Shown: piece after piece, positions 61,598-64,000 of the stretch
Numbering within the stretch: position 1 is the stretch's first letter
How the letters are laid out: each line of letters opens with the position of its first letter
Assembly (NCBI GenBank): GCA_965218935.1
Contig: CBDCMH010000013.1
Coordinates: forward strand, 29,777 to 93,776
Direction of reading: 5' to 3'
DNA length: 64,000 nucleotides
Source: JADFOI01 sp965218935
Lineage (GTDB): Bacteria > Acidobacteriota > UBA6911 > RPQK01 > JADFOI01
Position numbers and translations under genes: made by a program
Notes under the pieces: model-generated
Database searches by the model: none
Seen by the model: the letters and a program-made list of their open reading frames with translations, nothing else
Told to the model about the DNA's origin: nothing

Positions 61598-62036
61598 TGA
61601 ACAAGGGCGCGCCAAAATGGTGGACGTGGGCGGTAAGGAGCTGATCAGCCGCAAAGCCATCGCTGAAGGCAAGCTGTTCCTGTCCTCTCAAACCCGCGAG
61701 GTCATTCGGAAGGCGGCCCTGCCCAAAGGAAACCCCTTTGAAGTCGCGAGATTGGCCGGAATTCAAGCGGCCAAGCAAACCAGCCAATTGATTCCCCTTT
61801 GTCACAACCTGAATCTTGACTCAGCCGATGTTCAGATTGAGCTTCAGGAGGAAGGCTTTCTCATTCGCAGCGAGGTGAGTTGCCGAGGGGCCACGGGAGT
61901 GGAGATGGAAGCGCTCGCCGCTGTTTCCGTTGCCGCTCTAACTCTTTACGACATGTGCAAGGCGGTGGACAAGGAAATGACCCTGGGCGAGATCCGGTTG
62001 CTGGAGAAAACAAAAAGCGAACCCACCAATCAATGA
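61560..62036 (+). CDS. moaC: Cyclic pyranopterin monophosphate synthase
   Basis: 158 residues (the ATG at 61563 is equally likely). Second step of molybdopterin synthesis, after MoaA. LTHVDEQGRAKMVDVGGKE opening, LIPLCHNLNLD (catalytic region), GVEMEALAAVSVAALTLYDMCKAVDKEM (the signature). Inside moeA's 3' end at its start; its stop overlaps the converging sppA stop by 7 bp. Confidence 0.96.
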   Translation: MMKETKTKLTHVDEQGRAKMVDVGGKELISRKAIAEGKLFLSSQTREVIRKAALPKGNPFEVARLAGIQAAKQTSQLIPLCHNLNLDSADVQIELQEEGFLIRSEVSCRGATGVEMEALAAVSVAALTLYDMCKAVDKEMTLGEIRLLEKTKSEPTNQ

Positions 62037-63595
62037 ATGTCGAAATGATCTGCCATCAGAGCCAAGACATGATCGCCCAGAAGACCGCCGGGCATAGGCA
62101 AAGGGAATAGATCTCGCAAGGTGCGGCGTCTAAAGTAGCGTACCAACCTCACCTTTTTCTTCTTCGGCAATCCAGCCTCTCTTTGCGCCCTCTCCACGGC
62201 TTGGACGAGCCCCCCCATCTGATCCAGCAATCCGTTCTCTAAAGCTTGCGCACCCGTCCAGACCCGCCCCTCGGCCAACTTGCGGATGTCCTCCAGAGAC
62301 TTCTTTCGGCTCTTAGCCACCTTCTTGAGGAACAGTTCTTCATAGAATTCCCGCATTTGGCCTTGGACCACTTCGGCCTCCTCCTTAGAAAAAGCTCGGG
62401 CAGGAGATAAGTAACCGGCTCTTTTACCTTTGTCCAGGCTATCCACGGTTACGCCCAGTTTGGAGAGAAGCTTACCCAGATTAAACTTTCCATGAATGAC
62501 GCCAATGGAACCCGTCAACGTGGCCGGCATTCCCAGAATAGCTCGGGCTGCTGTGGCCAGATAGTAGCCCCCGCTAGCGGCCACGTCCCCAAAAGAGATG
62601 ATCACAGGCTTTTTTTGATCGGTGAGTCGGATTTCTCTCCACAGGAGGTCGGAGGCCAGCGCAGACCCGCCGGGGCTATTGATTCGAATGACCACGGCCT
62701 TTACTCGTTTGCGTTTGCGGATGTTGCGGAGAAATTGGGTCAAGCTTTCGGAATCCAAAGTGGGCCGCCTGCCTCCCCTGCGGGGAGATGCCCCTACTGC
62801 GAGGACGCCTTCCGCCACCAGATAAGCGATCTGCGGGCGGTAGAACGTCAACCCTCTTTTCAGCAACCCTTCTTTCACGCCCAGCTTCCCAGGGGATAAC
62901 TGGCGAAGCCCTACCTGGGGCCCTTTCAGCAGGTCTTCCACCTCATCCTGATAGAGAATGCCATCGATCAATCCTTGCTCAGCGGCCTGACGGGCCGTAT
63001 AAGGACCCTGGTCGATCCACTCTTGAACCTGTTGGGGTGTGGCGCCGCTGCGCGCGGCAATCTTCTGGACAAGTTGCTTCTGAAGATCCGTCAAGATGGA
63101 GTCCAACATAGAGCGATTGGCCTCGGACATGTTTTCCCGAGTGAAGATCTCACCCGCCGACTTGTACTTGCCCAAACCAAAGAGCTGAGGTTCGACACCG
63201 AGATACTCCAAGAGGTTCTTGAGGAAGAACATTTCGGCCCTCAAGCCGACGAGATCTACTGTTGCCGAGGGTGGAACGTACACCTGTTGGGCGCCACAGG
63301 CCAGATAATAGCTCTTGTTGTCCGCCATCTCTAAATAGGCAAGTGACCGCTTTCCCGCCTCATGAAAGCGGTGGAGTTCCTGATGGACTTCCTGGATTTC
63401 TCCCCACCCGATAGAAACGTTTTTTAAAACCAGCATCAGCGCCTGCACTCTTTTGCTGGTGCGAGCGGCTTCGATTAGCTTCAAAAGGACAGGCAGGCTG
63501 AGCTGGTCTCTAGGGCCAAGGAAAGAAAGGTGGGGGCGATCTTCGATGATCTGACCCTGCAGCGTGATCTTCAGGTAGCGCTTTTTCTGAGCCAT
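62030..63595 (-). CDS. sppA: Signal peptide peptidase SppA, 67K-type (tandem S49)
   Basis: 521 residues from ATG 63595. Two ClpP-like S49 halves: the first contributes the general-base Lys in LGKYKSAGEIFTRENMSEAN, the second the Ser in ISFGDVAASGGYYLATAARA; INSPGGSALAS precedes it. A preceding hydrophobic anchor is weak or absent, unlike E. coli SppA, so membrane attachment is uncertain. Degrades cleaved signal peptides. Confidence 0.92.
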   Translation of the reverse strand: MAQKKRYLKITLQGQIIEDRPHLSFLGPRDQLSLPVLLKLIEAARTSKRVQALMLVLKNVSIGWGEIQEVHQELHRFHEAGKRSLAYLEMADNKSYYLACGAQQVYVPPSATVDLVGLRAEMFFLKNLLEYLGVEPQLFGLGKYKSAGEIFTRENMSEANRSMLDSILTDLQKQLVQKIAARSGATPQQVQEWIDQGPYTARQAAEQGLIDGILYQDEVEDLLKGPQVGLRQLSPGKLGVKEGLLKRGLTFYRPQIAYLVAEGVLAVGASPRRGGRRPTLDSESLTQFLRNIRKRKRVKAVVIRINSPGGSALASDLLWREIRLTDQKKPVIISFGDVAASGGYYLATAARAILGMPATLTGSIGVIHGKFNLGKLLSKLGVTVDSLDKGKRAGYLSPARAFSKEEAEVVQGQMREFYEELFLKKVAKSRKKSLEDIRKLAEGRVWTGAQALENGLLDQMGGLVQAVERAQREAGLPKKKKVRLVRYFRRRTLRDLFPLPMPGGLLGDHVLALMADHFDIH

Positions 63596-63808
63596 GCGAT
63601 GTTCGATCCTCTGAAGGTGCGGATGCACGAAGGTGGACAAGAAAAGAGGAAGTCTCTTTCAGCCCCTCTGTTTGAATGTGCCGGACAACCCTCTCGACTG
63701 CCGACCAGACCCGCAACAAGGTGTCCGAACAGATTCTCTCGGGCAAAATCGGAGCCCAAGCCGACGTGGTCCACACCCTCGGTCATAGTACCACGCCCGA
63801 TTTGACTT

Positions 63809-63893
63809 GAATTCATGGGAGTGAGGAGGCCGGGGGGCACCCGCTCCTGCGGTCGCCACAAACGCCATGCTATTCATGGGGCGAGACACGAGT
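63809..63893. repeat. Family A copy A5
   Basis: Right end in reverse complement GTGTCTCGCCCCATGAATAG with the family word GCCATGGCGTTTGTGGCGA-like interior (compare A3); the left arm TTCATGGGAGTGAGG is degenerate. The stop codon of the PAP2 gene (63874-63876) lies inside it. Confidence 0.65.
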
Positions 63894-64000
63894 AGCCGAG
63901 GATCAAGCGATCAGCGATCCAGACGCTGAGTGCCCCGAGGGCAGCTCCACAAAGAACGTCGGCAACATAGTGATAGCGACCGTAAACGGACCCCACACCC
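63874..64000 (-). CDS. PAP2-family phosphatase, C-terminal end only
   Basis: Minus-strand frame entering from the right edge: GSVYGRYHYVADVLCGAALGAL then a last hydrophobic helix (SVWIADRLILGY) and stop. The first block is motif 3 of PAP2 phosphatases (S-x5-H-x3-D). The final residues SCLAP are encoded by repeat A5. The main part lies outside the window. Confidence 0.8.
   Translation of the reverse strand, partial: GVGSVYGRYHYVADVLCGAALGALSVWIADRLILGYSCLAP

Overview
The window is bacterial chromosome from an undomesticated, IS-rich lineage, most likely Acidobacteriota. The pointers are a von Willebrand-A protein of the acidobacterial 'VWFA-related' type, TPR and NHL envelope proteins with lipoprotein signals typical of that phylum, and an otherwise standard Gram-negative-like gene set (RND adaptor, YidC, LarA-like protein). 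The phylum call is an inference from protein style, not from a 16S gene.

Layout. 0-8 kb is damaged accessory DNA: an RND adaptor fragment, a methyltransferase, IS copy 1, a truncated Ser/Thr kinase, and an NHL lipoprotein gene split by an IS3 element. 8-20 kb carries the replication/translation core on the minus strand (rpsU, TPR protein, gyrA, gyrB, dnaN, dnaA, a HIT protein, HU, rpsA). 20.6-25.3 kb is a plus-strand run (rpmE, prfA, prmC, hinT, folE, VWFA protein). 25-30.4 kb holds a DUF374 acyltransferase, tyrA, a CBM9-like protein, rnhB, pcm and a TPR protein. 30.7-35.2 kb is again accessory: tRNA-Ser, an indel-riddled IS fragment, an amber-interrupted lipoprotein, a LarA-like protein and an IS481 element. 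35.2-42.4 kb is a minus-strand lipid locus: a diacylglycerol-kinase-like protein, a giant reductase/adenylation/ACP/acyltransferase fusion, a HAD phosphatase and a zinc alcohol dehydrogenase. 42.5-45.3 kb has tRNA-Sec, pheA and IS copy 2. 45.4-49.9 kb is rpmH-rnpA-yidD-yidC-jag-mnmE. 49.9-51.6 kb is parB-parA with a parS site. 51.7-54.1 kb is a HUH (RAYT/IS200-like) transposase gene split by an IS1182-like element. 54.5-64 kb has mnmG, selD, an amber-interrupted cyclase, a methylmalonyl-CoA mutase large subunit, moeA, moaC, sppA and the end of a PAP2 phosphatase.

This is an origin-type neighbourhood (dnaA/dnaN/gyrB/gyrA, rpmH/rnpA/yidC/mnmE, parAB/mnmG), but the usual dnaA-rpmH linkage is separated by about 28 kb. 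The window encodes selenocysteine capability: selC at 42459-42557, and a selD whose own active site is an in-frame UGA (56518-56520) followed at the expected distance by a SECIS-like hairpin.

The most distinctive non-gene feature is two families of dispersed palindromic elements (A, ends like AGTGTCTCGTTCC; B, ends like TAGCCCGGATTATGCATAG), plus a smaller hairpin type C. They sit between genes, often touch start or stop codons, and do not share terminal repeats with any of the four IS types present. The IS insertions can be resolved to target duplications in several cases, and removing one of them restores a broken reading frame exactly.
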